Of a stretch of DNA of 6,603 bases, positions 5,906 to 6,603 are shown one piece after another. A program made the position numbers and the translations under genes. This DNA is from Actinomycetota bacterium. GTDB lineage: Bacteria > Actinomycetota > UBA4738. The DNA is taken from contig JACDEY010000063.1 of assembly GCA_013816105.1 (NCBI GenBank), forward strand, positions 1 to 6,603, in the 5' to 3' direction. The first letter of the stretch is position 1; each line of letters starts with the position of its first letter. Below the pieces are notes generated by a model. It worked only from the letters and a program-made list of their open reading frames with translations, had not been told where the DNA came from and made no database searches.

Positions 5906-6061
5906 CTCCCAGAGTACCAGAGCCGGGGACCACATGCCGGATATGCCCGAGTGCGGACAGACAGTGAAAGTGTCCCGCCGCATCCAGGATTATTGCGCCG
6001 AAACATAGGCGGATGTGTCGACCCGCACACCGTTTGTATAGCTGTGGGCAACCTCTCCATC

Positions 6062-6067
6062 TAGAAT
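6062..6067 (+). promoter_or_regulatory. Candidate -10 element of the right-hand MFS gene
   Basis: TAGAAT matches the sigma-70 consensus TATAAT at five of six positions and lies 38 bp before the GTG start, giving a leader of about 30 nt. No recognisable -35 hexamer is found 16-18 bp upstream, so an activator or non-primary sigma factor may be needed, or the match is chance. Confidence 0.3.
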
Positions 6068-6105
6068 CCCCACAGTCTGGCGGAGGTCCGGGAGGGGGGT
6101 CCGCA

Positions 6106-6603
6106 GTGGCAGTCGAGACAAACCGTCGTGCCTCTTTGGGCGGCATCACGTTCAACAACCCGGTGGCCTTCTGGCTCGGGATGGTGGCGGTCACGGTTGG
6201 CGTGATACTCCACCTGCCCATGTACCTGGGCGCCCAGGACATGGGATATCGGCTCGCCGGGACGGACGCCGGGGCCGAGATGTTTCTTGGTATGGCCCTC
6301 ATTCTGTTGGGATTCGCGTCGACGGCCTACGGGCTGTTCCCCCGGCTGTCCGAGGTGAGTCGGGGATACGTCTCACGGATCCGGGTGAGGGCGCTCGACG
6401 ACGCGCCCATCAAGCCGGCGCACATCGGCCTGCTGCTCGTCTTGGCGGCCGCGGTGACGATCGACGTGATGAAGCCCACCACGCTCGCGTTCGTGGTCCC
6501 GGGGATGGCCGCGGAGTACGGGCTGAAGTCACCCCTGAACCCAGCCGGCTCCATCCCCGTCGCGCTGCTACCGCTCGCGGGGATCACCGGAACGGTCATC
6601 GGG
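6106..6603 (+). CDS. MFS transporter, N-terminal part (3' end outside window)
   Basis: The frame runs from a GTG at 6106 to the window end without a stop, giving 166 residues. GGAGG (6091-6095) in a longer purine run (6091-6099) is a good ribosome binding site for this GTG. Residues 107-140 hold a long hydrophobic helix with the sequence DVMKPTTLAFVVPGM (120-134) followed by EYGL (137-140). This is what I recognise as the first core helix of a group of major facilitator transporters, common in Actinomycetota and distantly related to sugar and organic-acid permeases. Before it are two extra hydrophobic segments at about 20-42 and 58-79, separated by a short loop, and a charged linker (80-106). 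Residues 149-166 start the next helix. The full protein would probably have 14 membrane helices rather than 12. It is divergent from the helicase. The substrate is unknown. Confidence 0.85.
   Translation, partial: MAVETNRRASLGGITFNNPVAFWLGMVAVTVGVILHLPMYLGAQDMGYRLAGTDAGAEMFLGMALILLGFASTAYGLFPRLSEVSRGYVSRIRVRALDDAPIKPAHIGLLLVLAAAVTIDVMKPTTLAFVVPGMAAEYGLKSPLNPAGSIPVALLPLAGITGTVIG

Larger units (their letters stand above)
5789..6105. promoter_or_regulatory. 317-bp divergent intergenic region, helicase leader plus MFS promoter
   Basis: No gene is supported here. The left two thirds would be the 5' leader of the leftward helicase mRNA and is rich in inverted repeats (entered separately). The right third must hold promoters in both directions. 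On the plus strand TAGAAT (6062-6067) is a good -10 hexamer, but I see no matching -35. On the minus strand TATACA (6040-6035) with TAGATG 17 bp upstream (6063-6058) is a weak candidate pair that would give a leader of roughly 240 nt. GCGGACA/TGTCC-C-GC (5953-5959, 5971-5978) is another hairpin, with one bulged base and an 11-nt loop. Confidence 0.5.

Noticed and set aside
5789..5983. A 65-residue N-terminal extension of the helicase starting at 5983
   Set aside because: The extension is not helicase-like, would bury the structured leader in coding sequence, and the ATG at 5788 has a strong ribosome binding site and places the Q motif normally.
4754..6008. Plus-strand open frames of 277 and 270 codons opposite the helicase
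   Set aside because: They are antisense shadows of an intact DEAD-box helicase, have no recognisable motifs and use compositionally biased residues.
6327..6599. A 90-codon minus-strand frame at the right edge
   Set aside because: It lies opposite the MFS transporter frame, which has clear membrane helices, a good ribosome binding site and a family signature.
1..6603. tRNA genes, CRISPR repeats, insertion-sequence ends, integrase or defence-system signatures
   Set aside because: No cloverleaf-like or regularly spaced repeats, transposase motifs or defence-protein domains were seen on either strand. The gene content is ordinary chromosomal material.

Overview
This is a G+C-rich, gene-dense window from a bacterial chromosome. 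It carries nine protein genes, two of them cut by the window ends. Coding regions are short and tightly packed, two genes start with GTG, and the coding frames I checked by hand favour G or C at third positions. The signal peptidase, the DEAD-box helicase and the MFS protein at the right end look most like those of Actinomycetota (perhaps an uncultivated soil lineage). That placement is a tentative inference, because nothing here is a phylogenetic marker I can align. I see no tRNA, rRNA, CRISPR array, insertion sequence, integrase or toxin module.

Layout. Bases 1-336 (+) hold the C-terminal 111 residues of a sigma-70-family factor, with regions 3.2 and 4. Next is a DUF72 (YecE-like) TIM-barrel protein (373-1281, +). 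It overlaps by 15 bp, tail to tail, an EntS-like major facilitator exporter (1267-2598, -). A 103-bp divergent gap leads to a single-domain rhodanese (2702-3028, +) and, 37 bp further on, a 105-residue protein of unknown function (3066-3383, +). Six bases beyond its stop codon, a convergent 91-residue helical protein of unknown function ends (3390-3665, -). Upstream of that on the minus strand are signal peptidase I (lepB, 3759-4526) and a DEAD-box RNA helicase (4604-5788). The helicase, lepB and the small gene share a strand with gaps of 77 and 93 bp and may be co-transcribed. A 317-bp divergent intergenic region separates the helicase from a second MFS transporter (6106 to the window end, +), which is incomplete.

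Functional reading. Most of the window is ordinary housekeeping and accessory material: transcription initiation, RNA remodelling, protein export and small-molecule efflux. No obvious pathway links all the genes.

The least explained part is the helicase leader (about 5789-5980, read on the minus strand). It contains two mutually exclusive GC-rich hairpins sharing one arm. It also has a hairpin abutting the ribosome binding site, and a 7-nt sequence exactly complementary to that site. This looks like a structured, possibly regulatory 5' UTR. DEAD-box helicases are often cold-regulated, so temperature or autoregulation is a reasonable but untested hypothesis. The second notable point is the sigma factor's recognition helix, which departs from the RpoD consensus at two -35-contacting positions and suggests an alternative rather than the primary sigma factor. 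I did not find a clearly new multi-gene system.
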